Assembly (NCBI GenBank): GCA_014799395.1
Contig: JAAVID010000079.1
Coordinates: forward strand, 1-33,390
Source: Oscillospiraceae bacterium
GTDB taxonomy: Bacteria; Bacillota; Clostridia; Oscillospirales; Ruminococcaceae
Length of the DNA stretch: 33,390 bases
Direction: 5' to 3'
A program made the position numbers and the translations under genes. Below are positions 7,508-15,721 of this stretch, piece by piece (the stretch's first letter is position 1; each line of letters opens with the position of its first letter). The notes under the pieces were generated by a model. It was not told where the DNA came from, made no database searches, and was given only the letters and a program-made list of their open reading frames with translations.

Positions 7508-9907
7508 TTAATCGGCATTTCCGTTTATATCGGCGTAAAACCCGACGTTTTCAAAAGCCTTGTCGCCGTAAGCCTGCTTTAAAGCCGCCTCGACAACGCT
7601 TCTGAGCGCCCTGCTGTTTCTGCACTTTATTATTAAATGATAACGATACCGCCCGTTTATCCTGCCCACGGTATTCGGCGCGGGTCCGAGTATACGCATG
7701 GGAACGCGGCTTCCGTAGGTCTTTGCGTTCTCCGTGAGCATTCGGGCGAACTTATTTGCCGCCGCGTGACAGCGTTCGTTCTCGAGCGACGAGAAGCCGA
7801 ACGTCACAAGGTCGCAGAACGGCGGATAAAACTGCGCCTCGCGCAGCGATATTTCCTCCGCGTAAAAATCGGGATAATTCTGATTTGCCGCGAGATTTAT
7901 CACATAGTGTTCGGGCGAAAACGTTTGCAGAAGCGCTCTGCCCTTTTTCCCGCTCCTGCCCGCCCTGCCTACGACCTGCGTTATCAGCGAGAACGTCCGC
8001 TCATAAGCGCGGAAATCGGCGGCGTAAAGCGAATTGTCTATCTTCAGCACCCCGACCAGCGTAACGTTCGGAAAATCCAGCCCCTTTGCTATCATCTGCG
8101 TGCCGACCATAATGTCGTATTCGCCGTCAGAGAACGCCTTGAACTTGCGCTCGAACGCGTTCTTCGTGGACGTGGTGTCCGCGTCCATACGCAGTATCCG
8201 CGCTTTCGGGAACATCTGCGCCAGCTCGTCCTCGATAAGCTGCGTGCCCTCGCCCTTCATATCGAAGAACCGCCCGCCGCACTTCGGACAAACCGTATCC
8301 AACCGCCGCATATAGCCGCAGTAATGGCAGATAACGCAGCCGTTCGCCTTGTGATAGGTCAGCGGAAGCGCACAGTTGGGACATTCCAGCGGCTTTCCGC
8401 AGGCAAGGCACCGCACGCTGGTGTGATAGCCGCGCCTGTTGAGAAGCAGTATAGACTGCTCGCCGCGCTCGAGATTGCTCTCCAGCTCGCCGATAAGGGG
8501 CATCGAGAACGTCGACATATTGCCGTTCTGTCTTTCCTCCTGCATATTTATGATGTATACCTCGGGGAGGACCGCGTTGTTGTAGCGCTCGTCTATCTCA
8601 AACAGCGAATACCGCCCCGTTTTCGCGAAATAACAGCTCTCCAGCGACGGCGTTGCCGAAGCCAGCAGTAAAAGCGAATGGTGCGCGAAACAGCGCTGCT
8701 TGGCTATCTCCCTTGCGTGATAACGCGGCGGGCTTTCGGACTTATACGTCCCCTCGCCCTCCTCGTCGATAACTATTATACCCAAGTTCTTCACGGGCGC
8801 GAACACCGCGCTGCGCGTTCCGATAACGATACGCGCCCTGCCCTCGCGGATACGGCGGTACTCGTCCGCACGCTCCCCGACCGACAGCGAGCTGTGCATT
8901 ACCGCGACTTCATTCCCGAAAAGCGACCTGAATTTATTCACCATCTGCGGCGTGAGTGAAATTTCCGGCACGAGCATAATAGCGCTCTGTCCGCGCTTTA
9001 ACGCCTCGTTTATCAGACGGATAAACACCGAGGTCTTGCCGCTGCCCGTAACGCCGCGCAGCAGCGCGCATTTCGGCTCGCCGCGGCTCATAAGCTCCAG
9101 CAGCCCGTCGAATATCTCCTGCTGTTTGGGCGAGAACACTATGCTCTCGGGGCTTTGCGACGCCTCCGCGCCGTTCTCCGTGCGGAATACGATGTTCTCG
9201 TACCGCTCGAGAACGTTCTTCTCGACCAGCCGTTTCACGACCGCGGGCGTGACCGCGCACTCATAACAGACCTCGTGAAGCGAAGCCGCCTCAACGGCGT
9301 CCAGAAAGCCGATCACCGCGCGCTGTTTGGCGGTGGGTTTTTCCACTGCCTCCGGGTCGAGAAGCCGCAGCATAGTCACGCTCTCGTCGCCGATACGCCG
9401 CTTTGCTATGTTCTCCTCGACCAGCGCGCCCTTTTCCGACAGACCCTTGACAACGGAGGGATTGCCCGATATAAGCGCCGAAAACGCGTTTTTATCGGCG
9501 TTTTTCAGCAGTCCGAGCAGTTTTTCTTCCTTTTCCGAAAGCTCCCCCGAAAACTCCGCGAGCTTGTATCCGCTTTTCAGCGTGAACCCGAGCCCGGGAG
9601 GAAGGACCGCCCGAAACGCGTCGTAATAGGTACAGAACGTGTTCTCGCGTATCCACGCGCACAAGTCCATAAGCTCCTCGGAAAGCACCGGCTCGCTGTC
9701 GATAACGAAATCTATCGGCTTTACCTTATTTTCGGAAAGCCCGCTTATCCCGAAAACCACCCCGATACGCTTTCTGTTGCCGCGCCCGAACGGCACGACA
9801 ACGCGCACTCCGCGTATAACCGCGCTTTCAAGCCCGTCCGGGATCTCGTACGAAAACAGCATATCAAACGCGAAAAGCGTATTCTCAACGGCGACCTGCG
9901 CTATCAA
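7508..9907 (-). CDS. priA: primosomal protein N' (PriA helicase), TTG start
   Basis: 3'-5' superfamily 2 helicase that restarts stalled replication forks. The 799 residues include an N-terminal DNA-binding domain that starts with the usual IAQV, Walker A GVTGSGKT (285-292), motif II reading DEEG (381-384) where the family normally has DEEH, and the zinc module with paired CxxC motifs between about 490 and 545 (CLAC, CPNC, CHYCG, CPKCGG). The start codon is TTG at 9907, overlapping the gmk TGA stop (TTGA). It is preferred because the family N-terminus begins right there and no ATG fits. AGAGGAAG precedes it. Confidence 0.96.
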   Translation of the reverse strand: MIAQVAVENTLFAFDMLFSYEIPDGLESAVIRGVRVVVPFGRGNRKRIGVVFGISGLSENKVKPIDFVIDSEPVLSEELMDLCAWIRENTFCTYYDAFRAVLPPGLGFTLKSGYKLAEFSGELSEKEEKLLGLLKNADKNAFSALISGNPSVVKGLSEKGALVEENIAKRRIGDESVTMLRLLDPEAVEKPTAKQRAVIGFLDAVEAASLHEVCYECAVTPAVVKRLVEKNVLERYENIVFRTENGAEASQSPESIVFSPKQQEIFDGLLELMSRGEPKCALLRGVTGSGKTSVFIRLINEALKRGQSAIMLVPEISLTPQMVNKFRSLFGNEVAVMHSSLSVGERADEYRRIREGRARIVIGTRSAVFAPVKNLGIIVIDEEGEGTYKSESPPRYHAREIAKQRCFAHHSLLLLASATPSLESCYFAKTGRYSLFEIDERYNNAVLPEVYIINMQEERQNGNMSTFSMPLIGELESNLERGEQSILLLNRRGYHTSVRCLACGKPLECPNCALPLTYHKANGCVICHYCGYMRRLDTVCPKCGGRFFDMKGEGTQLIEDELAQMFPKARILRMDADTTSTKNAFERKFKAFSDGEYDIMVGTQMIAKGLDFPNVTLVGVLKIDNSLYAADFRAYERTFSLITQVVGRAGRSGKKGRALLQTFSPEHYVINLAANQNYPDFYAEEISLREAQFYPPFCDLVTFGFSSLENERCHAAANKFARMLTENAKTYGSRVPMRILGPAPNTVGRINGRYRYHLIIKCRNSRALRSVVEAALKQAYGDKAFENVGFYADINGNAD

Positions 9908-10515
9908 GCCTTATCTTCCTCTCCGAAAGCGTTCAGCAATTCGTCGTTTCTCGAACGTCTCAGCTTTTCCGCGCGGAGCACCGCCAAAAGGTCGTCCACC
10001 GCCGCGTCCAGCTTATCGTTGACGATAAGGTAATCGTAATTTTTCGCGAACTCTATCTCGGTACGCGCCTGTTTCGAGCGCTCGATTATCTTCTCCTCGG
10101 TCTCGGTACCCCTGTCGCGGAGCCGTTTTTCAAGGATCTCCCACGACGGCGGCAGGATAAACACCAGGCAAGCCTCGGGGAACATACGGCGGATATTCAT
10201 CGCGCCCTCGACCTCGATCTTCAGTATCGCGTCCTTGCCCCGCTCTATAAGGTCGTTGACGCTCCTGCGCAGCGTGCCGTAGTAATTGCCGCAGTACTCG
10301 GTGTATTCGAGAACCTCCTTTTCGGCTATCTTGCTCTCGAATTCCTCACGGGTAAGAAAGTGATAGTGAACGCCGTTTATCTCGCCCCCGCGCGGCGCGC
10401 GGGTAGTTGCCGAAACGGCATAGCCCGCCGTATCGGTTTTCTTGAAAAGCTCGTTGAGAATGGTATCCTTGCCGCACCCCGCGGGCGCGGAGACCACGAA
10501 AAGCAGACCTTTCAT
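9904..10515 (-). CDS. gmk: guanylate kinase
   Basis: Converts GMP or dGMP to GDP or dGDP with ATP. The 203 residues match the usual length. The P-loop at residues 9-18 reads [10 protein letters not shown], a variant of the classical SGPSGxGKxT with Ala for the first Gly and Asp after Lys. The substrate-binding [19 protein letters not shown] and the lid region with RDRGTE are present. The ATG overlaps the remA stop by 4 bp, and the TGA overlaps the priA start. remA-gmk is a conserved Firmicutes pair. Confidence 0.96.
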   Translation of the reverse strand: MKGLLFVVSAPAGCGKDTILNELFKKTDTAGYAVSATTRAPRGGEINGVHYHFLTREEFESKIAEKEVLEYTEYCGNYYGTLRRSVNDLIERGKDAILKIEVEGAMNIRRMFPEACLVFILPPSWEILEKRLRDRGTETEEKIIERSKQARTEIEFAKNYDYLIVNDKLDAAVDDLLAVLRAEKLRRSRNDELLNAFGEEDKA

Positions 10516-10763
10516 ATGTTACCTCCGATCTCCGTCTCGGTTTTTCCCGTAATAGTCTCGGGCTGGAGCGCCGAGAGAATAACGTGACCGCTGTCGCAGA
10601 CGATAACGGAACGCGTTTTGCGCCCGCAGGTCGCGTCCACGGCAGTCCCACCGTCCTTGGCAAGCGTAACTATTCTCTTTACGGGAGCCGCCTCGGGGCT
10701 TACCACAGCCACGATCTTGTCCGCGTTCACCGCGTTTCCGAACCCGATATTTATCAGCCGCAT
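10512..10763 (-). CDS. remA: extracellular matrix regulator RemA (DUF370)
   Basis: Small DNA-binding protein which in Bacillus activates biofilm matrix and osmoprotection genes as a ring-forming oligomer. The 83 residues contain the family signature: [37 protein letters not shown] and [17 protein letters not shown] sits nine bases before the ATG. It is the first gene of the long minus-strand operon, just downstream of a good promoter (10798-10826). The yicC-like gene that precedes it in many relatives is not here; a tRNA locus lies upstream instead. Confidence 0.93.
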   Translation of the reverse strand: MRLINIGFGNAVNADKIVAVVSPEAAPVKRIVTLAKDGGTAVDATCGRKTRSVIVCDSGHVILSALQPETITGKTETEIGGNI

Positions 10764-10797
10764 TATTCTCCGCCTCCATTTATGAACATATATTTAA

Positions 10798-10826
10798 ATT
10801 ATAACATAAATTAACAAAAAAATCAA
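10798..10826 (-). promoter_or_regulatory. promoter of the remA-gmk-priA-def-fmt-rsmB-rlmN-prpC operon
   Basis: Minus-strand TTGATT (10821-10826) and a perfect TATAAT (10798-10803) have a 17-bp spacer. It is divergent from, and only about 27 bp away from, the tRNA promoter at 10853-10881, with an A/T-run between them. Confidence 0.7.
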
Positions 10827-10852
10827 TATAAAAAAATTTTTTTAAAAACCTA

Positions 10853-10881
10853 TTGACAAATTTCGAGCGGTGTGGTATAAT
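10853..10881 (+). promoter_or_regulatory. strong promoter of the tRNA-Thr(GGU) locus
   Basis: Consensus TTGACA (10853-10858), 17-bp spacer and TATAAT (10876-10881) on the plus strand. Transcription should start near 10888 and cover both the broken and the complete tRNA. Confidence 0.85.
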
Positions 10882-10928
10882 AATTACGTTGTCAAGATTA
10901 TGGTCTTTGGAAAGTTGTTTTTTGGTAT

Positions 10929-11003
10929 GCTGTTATAGCTCAGTTGGTCGGGTTGACGCTTCGCGTCAACGCTAGCACATCCTTGGTAAGGATGAGGTCA
11001 TCA
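10929..11003 (+). pseudogene. truncated tRNA-Thr(GGU) copy with a hairpin inserted in the D-arm
   Basis: The first 20 bases and the stretch from the D-stem 3' side through the whole anticodon arm and into the T-stem are identical to the complete tRNA 88 bp downstream. Two bases (AG) of the D-arm are replaced by 25 nt (10949-10973) holding a perfect 8-bp stem (GTTGACGC/GCGTCAAC) with a TTC loop. The match ends at 11003, four bases into the T-stem, so the T-arm, acceptor 3' strand and CCA are missing. TAGC and GCTA around the insert could re-form a D-like stem. It cannot be a working tRNA. Confidence 0.8.
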
Positions 11004-11016
11004 CGAAATTTTATAT

Positions 11017-11092
11017 GCTGTTATAGCTCAGTTGGTAGAGCACATCCTTGGTAAGGATGAGGTCATCAGTTCGACTCTGATTAACAGCTCCA
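11017..11092 (+). tRNA. tRNA-Thr (anticodon GGU)
   Basis: 76 nt with encoded CCA. The acceptor GCTGTTA pairs with TAACAGC. The D-arm is GCTC/GAGC, the anticodon stem CATCC/GGATG with loop TTGGTAA giving anticodon GGT (reads ACC/ACU), the variable loop AGGTC, and the T-stem ATCAG/CTGAT with loop TTCGACT. All stems pair perfectly. Confidence 0.97.
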
Positions 11093-11106
11093 TTTATATG
11101 GAACAT

Positions 11107-11134
11107 AAGCCGCTCGGATTTTTTCGGGCGGCTT
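11107..11134 (+). terminator. stem-loop downstream of tRNA-Thr(GGU)
   Basis: AAGCCGCTCG (11107-11116) pairs with CGGGCGGCTT (11125-11134), ten pairs with one wobble. The T-run lies in the loop rather than after the stem, so this may be a processing or stabilising hairpin ahead of the next terminator. Confidence 0.45.
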
Positions 11135-11161
11135 GCTGTTATCGCTCTCGCGTGAAACCGC

Positions 11162-11195
11162 AAAAAAGCCGCCTTTGCGAGGGCGGCTTTTTTTA
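11162..11195. terminator. bidirectional terminator between tRNA-Thr and the acylation operon
   Basis: AAAAAAGCCGCC and GGCGGCTTTTTT flank an eight-base loop, with A- and T-runs on both sides. On the minus strand it follows the GH5-like gene stop directly. On the plus strand it closes the tRNA transcript. Confidence 0.85.
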
Positions 11196-11196
11196 T

Positions 11197-12375
11197 TTAT
11201 TCTGCGTTCGGGAACACCTTTTCGGGAATAAGCTCCGACATTGCTTTAACGGCGGGCTTTGTGAGGTCGTAGCTGCTCCAGACGTTTTCGTCCTCGCTCG
11301 GCTGCATCCATACCATTATGCCGTTCCAGCCGTTGTCGTAAACGGACTTGTACTTATCGGCGAGGGTCATTCCTATTTCCTTTTCATCGTCGTTGTGAGT
11401 TTCTCCGATAACGCACGGCTTAGCCTCCGCGAGACCGAACTCGGACGGCGATTTATCGCACGGGAATCCGAAGCTCGACTTCATCCAATTGTAATAATGC
11501 GTGCTGTAAAAGTCCAGATACGCGTTATCGCTGCCCGTAAGCTCCTTTAAATATTCGTCCGATACCTTGTTGCCCTGATATTTTTCGGAATTGTACTTTA
11601 TCATAGCCACTCCGACGGTCACGATAAAATCGCTGTTCTCGTGAATTACCGCCGCGCATTTTCCGAGCAGATACGAAATATTATCCCACGGTATCTTGCC
11701 GCATTCCTCGTTCTCGTTTACCCAGTCGGGCTCGTTCATAATGTCGACGGCGAAAATGCAGCTCCTGTCACGGTAACGCTCGCAGAACGCCCGTACATAC
11801 TTTTCCGCGAAAACGTCCGAATACTCCTTCGACTTTATCAGCCCCTGCCAGCGCTGTCCGCTCTTGACGGGCTCCTTGAAGTGGTCGAACGACAGCAGGG
11901 TCGGCATAATGTAAATGCCGTGCTTGTCGGCGAGGTCAAAGAGCTTATCCAGCGCCTCCCAGTGCGTTTCGTTGACGTTTCTTACCTTTCCGTCATCGGT
12001 AAGTCTGACTATGCTCTCGCCGTTGCAGTTGAGCCAGATACGCGTGCAGTTCACGCCGTCGGCGACGAGCCGCTCAAATTCGGTATCCCAGAACTCCTCG
12101 TCCATTCCGTCGGTGAAGTCGTTCCATTTCTGCCACGGCGTATTTGTGCCGTTTATCCACAGCTCCTTGCCGTCCGCTATGAACTTAGTACCCTCGACCG
12201 TGACCCGCGCGAGCTTCGGAGCGCTCTCGGCGTTTTCAGCGTCGGGAGTGCTTTCGGGAGCGGTATCTTCAATGGTCGAGCTTTCGACGGGACCCGTAGG
12301 AGCATTGTCACGGGCGCAGGCAGTGATATTGCAGACGACCGCCGCCGCCAGCAAAGCCGCAAGTATTTTTTTCAT
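11197..12375 (-). CDS. GH5-like glycoside hydrolase lipoprotein
   Basis: Predicted surface-anchored glycoside hydrolase of the GH5/clan A (TIM-barrel) type, resembling beta-mannanase/cellulase-like proteins. From ATG at 12375 (GAGG five bases upstream) it has 392 residues: a lipoprotein signal ending in NITAC, an acidic/Ser-Thr linker, a small beta segment (VTVEGTKFIADGKELWINGTN), then the barrel. The acid/base Glu is in DIMNEPDW and the probable nucleophile Glu in CVIGETHND. It is the last gene of the MBOAT/DHHW/FkbH/ACP operon, seven bases after the carrier-protein gene and directly before a terminator. I infer that it trims or remodels the glycan this operon modifies; its substrate cannot be read from the sequence. 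An upstream GTG-type start at 12405 is unlikely. Confidence 0.82.
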   Translation of the reverse strand: MKKILAALLAAAVVCNITACARDNAPTGPVESSTIEDTAPESTPDAENAESAPKLARVTVEGTKFIADGKELWINGTNTPWQKWNDFTDGMDEEFWDTEFERLVADGVNCTRIWLNCNGESIVRLTDDGKVRNVNETHWEALDKLFDLADKHGIYIMPTLLSFDHFKEPVKSGQRWQGLIKSKEYSDVFAEKYVRAFCERYRDRSCIFAVDIMNEPDWVNENEECGKIPWDNISYLLGKCAAVIHENSDFIVTVGVAMIKYNSEKYQGNKVSDEYLKELTGSDNAYLDFYSTHYYNWMKSSFGFPCDKSPSEFGLAEAKPCVIGETHNDDEKEIGMTLADKYKSVYDNGWNGIMVWMQPSEDENVWSSYDLTKPAVKAMSELIPEKVFPNAE

Positions 12376-12382
12376 TTCGTCC

Positions 12383-12628
12383 TCATTTCTTCGCGCGTTC
12401 GGCAACGATATTCATCATCTCGCCGACATTCTTCATACCGCTTACCTCTTTCATAGTAAACCGCATTTTGAACTCCTTCTCGACCGCCGAGATAAGCGTG
12501 ATATGCTCAAGGCTGTCCCAAGCCTCGATGTCGTCCGCGGTGGTGCTGTCCGTAAGCTCGATATGATCATCGTCGAACACATCGCGGAACACCTTTGTAA
12601 GTCTGCTCTTTACTGTTTCCTTATCCAT
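12383..12628 (-). CDS. stand-alone acyl carrier protein
   Basis: 81-residue phosphopantetheine carrier from ATG at 12628. The attachment Ser39 is in the canonical WDSLEHI context, on an acidic protein of ACP-like four-helix length. The start follows the TGA of the FkbH-like gene by one base, so the two are translationally coupled; the GTG at 12640 would lie inside that gene. This is unlikely to be the fatty-acid ACP, because no fab genes are near. Its position between an FkbH-like loader and an MBOAT operon argues for a dedicated carrier, like DltC in teichoic acid D-alanylation or the ACPs that receive glyceryl units in polyketide pathways. No phosphopantetheinyl transferase is encoded in the window. 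Confidence 0.9.
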   Translation of the reverse strand: MDKETVKSRLTKVFRDVFDDDHIELTDSTTADDIEAWDSLEHITLISAVEKEFKMRFTMKEVSGMKNVGEMMNIVAERAKK

Positions 12629-12629
12629 G

Positions 12630-14417
12630 TCAATTCTCACTTTCGTTTATTTTTATCGCCGTGGTTTTCGGCGTATAATTTGCCGTTTCAAGTCTCCACA
12701 CGGTATTGCCGCCGTCCGAGGAGGTCTGCTCAAAACCGAATTCCTTGTACAGCTCAGCCACCATGCCGTTCTTTTTGGTGGGATAATAGTACCCGATTAT
12801 TTCTTCGATACCCGCCCTTTGACATTCCTCGACGAGCCTGTCGAGCATTGCGAGCTCCATTTCTCGCTTCAGCACGCGGCAGCTCATCAGCCACAGATCA
12901 ACGTGCAGCGACTTGCCGTCCCTTTTGCCGATAACGACCGACACTATGCCGTTGTCGCCGAATTTATCCGCGAGCCTGCCGCACAGCCTGATATAACCGT
13001 TGTCGGCTGCGACAGCCTCCATTTCGGTCTGCGTGTAACGCCGAGTGGTCAGATTGAACTGATTGCTCTTGTTGGTGAGCTGGGTAATTCTGGGAATATG
13101 CACGGGGTCGAAATCGCGTATCTCGGCTTTCATCTCCAGACTTTGGAGGAAATCGCCATAGCTCGCGAACTTCTTTTCGGCAGCCGCTCTTTCGGCGTTG
13201 GCGCGGTACATCTCGCCTCTCGCCGCGTCGTCCGCGGAAAGCGACGTTACCTCAAAAAATCCGCACTTATCCAGCGCTCTGATACATTCCTCGGGGTCGT
13301 CAAAGTCGATGACCGTGACCTCGGGCAGCTGCGTGCGGACTATCTCGCGCTCGGCGGGATTATCGTCGACGAAAACAAAACTCTCGGGCAGCAGATTAAG
13401 CTCCCGCGCCGTCTCCTCGAGATTTCTCCACTTCTCCTCCCAGTTCGCCTTGATACACGCGAAATCGTCCGGGTGAAGCGCCGCGTCGGGGTGGTTGAGC
13501 CCCTCGAGCGCGTTTTCAAGATCGTTCTTCGAGCAGACCGTAAGCAGCACGCCAAGCTCCTTGTGCGCCTTGATGTACTGCTGCAAGCGCAGAAAGCTCT
13601 GCCCCTCGGAGGTCTCGCTGCCTATCTCTATGCCCGACTGCCCGTCGTCGCCGATAACGCCGCCCCAGAGCGTGTTGTCGAGATCGAGCGCGAGCACCTT
13701 TTTGTTCCTCCCCATTACCGAGCAGACGATATTCGCCAGGCTGTACGCGAACTCGGGTATCGCCGAAACGCTCATCGCGTACTTGTACAAATGCCAGTGA
13801 CGAAGCTCGTGCCAGCGCTCCAGACCGTAAGCCGCCGAAAGATAGTTGATATCGTGGATATAAAAATTCTTGTGAGACCGCGCGTAGTCGTAAAGCCGGC
13901 AGTTGAGCCGCGTGATAAAGTCGATACGCCCGTAAGCGCAGCCGACCTCGCGGTTGCCGAGAAGCCTTTCGCCCGGAAGCTCGAAGTTGTTCTGAATGAT
14001 AACGCACCCGAATTTCTCGGAAAGCGTTGTCCACATACGCTCGTAACGCTCGTATTCGCGGTTCAGCTTGTCCGCGACCGATCGATCGTCCTCGTTGACG
14101 CGCGGCTTCTCCTCGATATTGCGCGAGGTGGTGTGAATAAACACCAGCTCAGGCTTGAACTCGTCAAGCTCCTTATTCCCGAAAACCGCGTCGCTCCAGT
14201 ACTGCGCGTACTCGGATTCGTAAAAGCTCGGCGCTATCCCCCTGTCGCGGAGAAACAGCTCCAGTATCTTTATGATGTCCGAGGTCGTAGACCCGCCCAG
14301 AACCGCTATTTTAAGCGGCACCGCGCCGCTCCCGTTCTCTTTCAGAACGCGCAGCAGCTTCCTCTTTGTCTGCATTATCATATCCCCGTCAAACGGACGG
14401 CTAAGCTCAGGCAGCAT
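12630..14417 (-). CDS. FkbH-like HAD-IIIC enzyme (putative glyceryl-ACP loader)
   Basis: 595-residue three-part protein: an N-terminal SGNH-like domain (GGSTTSD near 41-47), a central HAD domain with nucleophile motif DLDNTLWGG (about 245-253) and VDDNPAE (350-356), and a C-terminal GNAT-like acetyltransferase fold (about 440-590). Family knowledge: FkbH-type enzymes take 1,3-bisphosphoglycerate, dephosphorylate it and load the glyceryl group on an ACP thiol. Here an ACP gene follows one base later, a strong functional link. Inference: it supplies the acyl group that the MBOAT and DHHW proteins of the operon transfer outside the cell. The start has GGAGG seven bases upstream. A different C3 acyl donor remains possible. 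Confidence 0.9.
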   Translation of the reverse strand: MLPELSRPFDGDMIMQTKRKLLRVLKENGSGAVPLKIAVLGGSTTSDIIKILELFLRDRGIAPSFYESEYAQYWSDAVFGNKELDEFKPELVFIHTTSRNIEEKPRVNEDDRSVADKLNREYERYERMWTTLSEKFGCVIIQNNFELPGERLLGNREVGCAYGRIDFITRLNCRLYDYARSHKNFYIHDINYLSAAYGLERWHELRHWHLYKYAMSVSAIPEFAYSLANIVCSVMGRNKKVLALDLDNTLWGGVIGDDGQSGIEIGSETSEGQSFLRLQQYIKAHKELGVLLTVCSKNDLENALEGLNHPDAALHPDDFACIKANWEEKWRNLEETARELNLLPESFVFVDDNPAEREIVRTQLPEVTVIDFDDPEECIRALDKCGFFEVTSLSADDAARGEMYRANAERAAAEKKFASYGDFLQSLEMKAEIRDFDPVHIPRITQLTNKSNQFNLTTRRYTQTEMEAVAADNGYIRLCGRLADKFGDNGIVSVVIGKRDGKSLHVDLWLMSCRVLKREMELAMLDRLVEECQRAGIEEIIGYYYPTKKNGMVAELYKEFGFEQTSSDGGNTVWRLETANYTPKTTAIKINESEN

Positions 14418-14432
14418 TTTTTGACCTCCAAA

Positions 14433-15620
14433 TTATAGTTTATCGGCGAGCTTGTACTGATTGTTGCCCGTCGCGCTGAACGAGTTCATACAGAACAGCA
14501 CGTCCGTCAAGCCCTCGTCCTTTACGAGCTGCGATATGCTTTTTTCAAAGTAGCGCATATCCACCAGCCAAATATCCTCAAACGAGTTTGCGAGACACGG
14601 CGCAAAGGCATTTCCATAGCTGTCCTTGACGATAACGAGCTTTCGTCCGTTGCCGACGTCGGTATGAACGTGCGCGACCTCCCCGTCGCCGCCGAAAAAT
14701 ACCGTATACCAGAGCACGGGCGCCATATTCTCAAGCCCCTTGAGGAACATTCCCGCCTCGTAGGGATCTTCAAGACTCTGCGTGTAATATGTTACCGTGT
14801 ATTCGTTCTTGGGCATATAGTAAGTAAACGTATCGGGATTGTTTGCCACCAACGGATTTTCGCCGCTGTAACCGTACATAGTGCCGACATAGCCCTCGAG
14901 AGTGACCGTCTCGTAGTCCGACAGCGGCGCGAACGGCACCATCGCCTCCTTCGCGAACTCCTCCGCGGCGTAATACGCGCCGAGTGGCTGCCAGTGGTGA
15001 TCCGTGCGGAAGTAAATGTTCTCACCGACGTGCTTTGACAGCGCCGTATACGCGTCCACGGGAATAACGCCGTCCAGAAAGCCGTTGAGATAGTCGATAT
15101 TATCCCATTCGCTTCCCGACATATGCGCGAGGTTATCGGGAAGATAGAACGACACCGCCGTCGGCGCTACCAGCGAGAACACGTTCACGTTGTCGCCGAC
15201 CAGCCGCTTGAGCTGATTCAGCGTCTCGGCGTAGTTCTGACCTCTTTCGTAACCGCCGCCGTACAGGTCGATAGCGCGCCCGTCGTCAAGCACCAGAACC
15301 GAGCCAGACATCTCGCCGCCCTGCTCGCCCGCCGAAACGTCGGGCTTATCGTGGGTGCTCTCCTCGGAGCTTTGCGAGCTCTCGGGAACGTCCGAGCTTT
15401 CGGCGCTTATTCCGTCCGAATTCTCCGTGCTTTCGGAGCTGTCCGATACCTCCGATTTGTCCGAGCCGCTTTCCGTACCGCTCGTCTTGTTTCCCGACGA
15501 GCCGCCTGCGGAAACGGGGTTCGGCACGGACATTCCCGAATTGCTCCCTTGATCGTTATTGCAAGCAGTAAGCGACAGCAAGATCGCCGCCGCTGCCAGA
15601 ATTGAAGCTGTCTTTTTCAT
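14433..15620 (-). CDS. DHHW/AlgX-like SGNH lipoprotein, paralog 1
   Basis: 395-residue predicted extracellular lipoprotein, from ATG at 15620 with GGGGGA upstream. Lipobox LSLTAC (Cys20) is followed by a low-complexity Ser/Glu/Gly linker to about residue 100, then the SGNH-like domain. The conserved pair is in RTDHHW (Asp207, His209) and the candidate nucleophile is Ser334 in VKDSYGNAF, the same triad spacing logic as AlgJ/AlgX acetyltransferases. The C-terminal region repeats NSFEDIWLVDMRYF and TDVLFCMNS seen in the two upstream paralogs. It lies 15 bp before the FkbH-like gene. Probable role: final transferase or esterase putting an acyl group on a glycan. The first 30 residues of the longer reading frame are not likely translated. 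Confidence 0.88.
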   Translation of the reverse strand: MKKTASILAAAAILLSLTACNNDQGSNSGMSVPNPVSAGGSSGNKTSGTESGSDKSEVSDSSESTENSDGISAESSDVPESSQSSEESTHDKPDVSAGEQGGEMSGSVLVLDDGRAIDLYGGGYERGQNYAETLNQLKRLVGDNVNVFSLVAPTAVSFYLPDNLAHMSGSEWDNIDYLNGFLDGVIPVDAYTALSKHVGENIYFRTDHHWQPLGAYYAAEEFAKEAMVPFAPLSDYETVTLEGYVGTMYGYSGENPLVANNPDTFTYYMPKNEYTVTYYTQSLEDPYEAGMFLKGLENMAPVLWYTVFFGGDGEVAHVHTDVGNGRKLVIVKDSYGNAFAPCLANSFEDIWLVDMRYFEKSISQLVKDEGLTDVLFCMNSFSATGNNQYKLADKL

Positions 15621-15721
15621 AGTATTTTCCCCCTGATAATTTTTTGAATTGCTTCTCAATAATTTAACGGATATTGAAAGTTTTTTTCTCATCTGTCCTA
15701 TTATTTCCAAGAACTCCCATA

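Noticed and set aside
12627-14438. 603-codon open frame on the plus strand
   Set aside because: It mirrors the FkbH-like gene, whose minus-strand protein has clear HAD motifs; the plus product is Arg/Val/Leu-rich with no family features, typical of antisense frames in GC-rich third positions.
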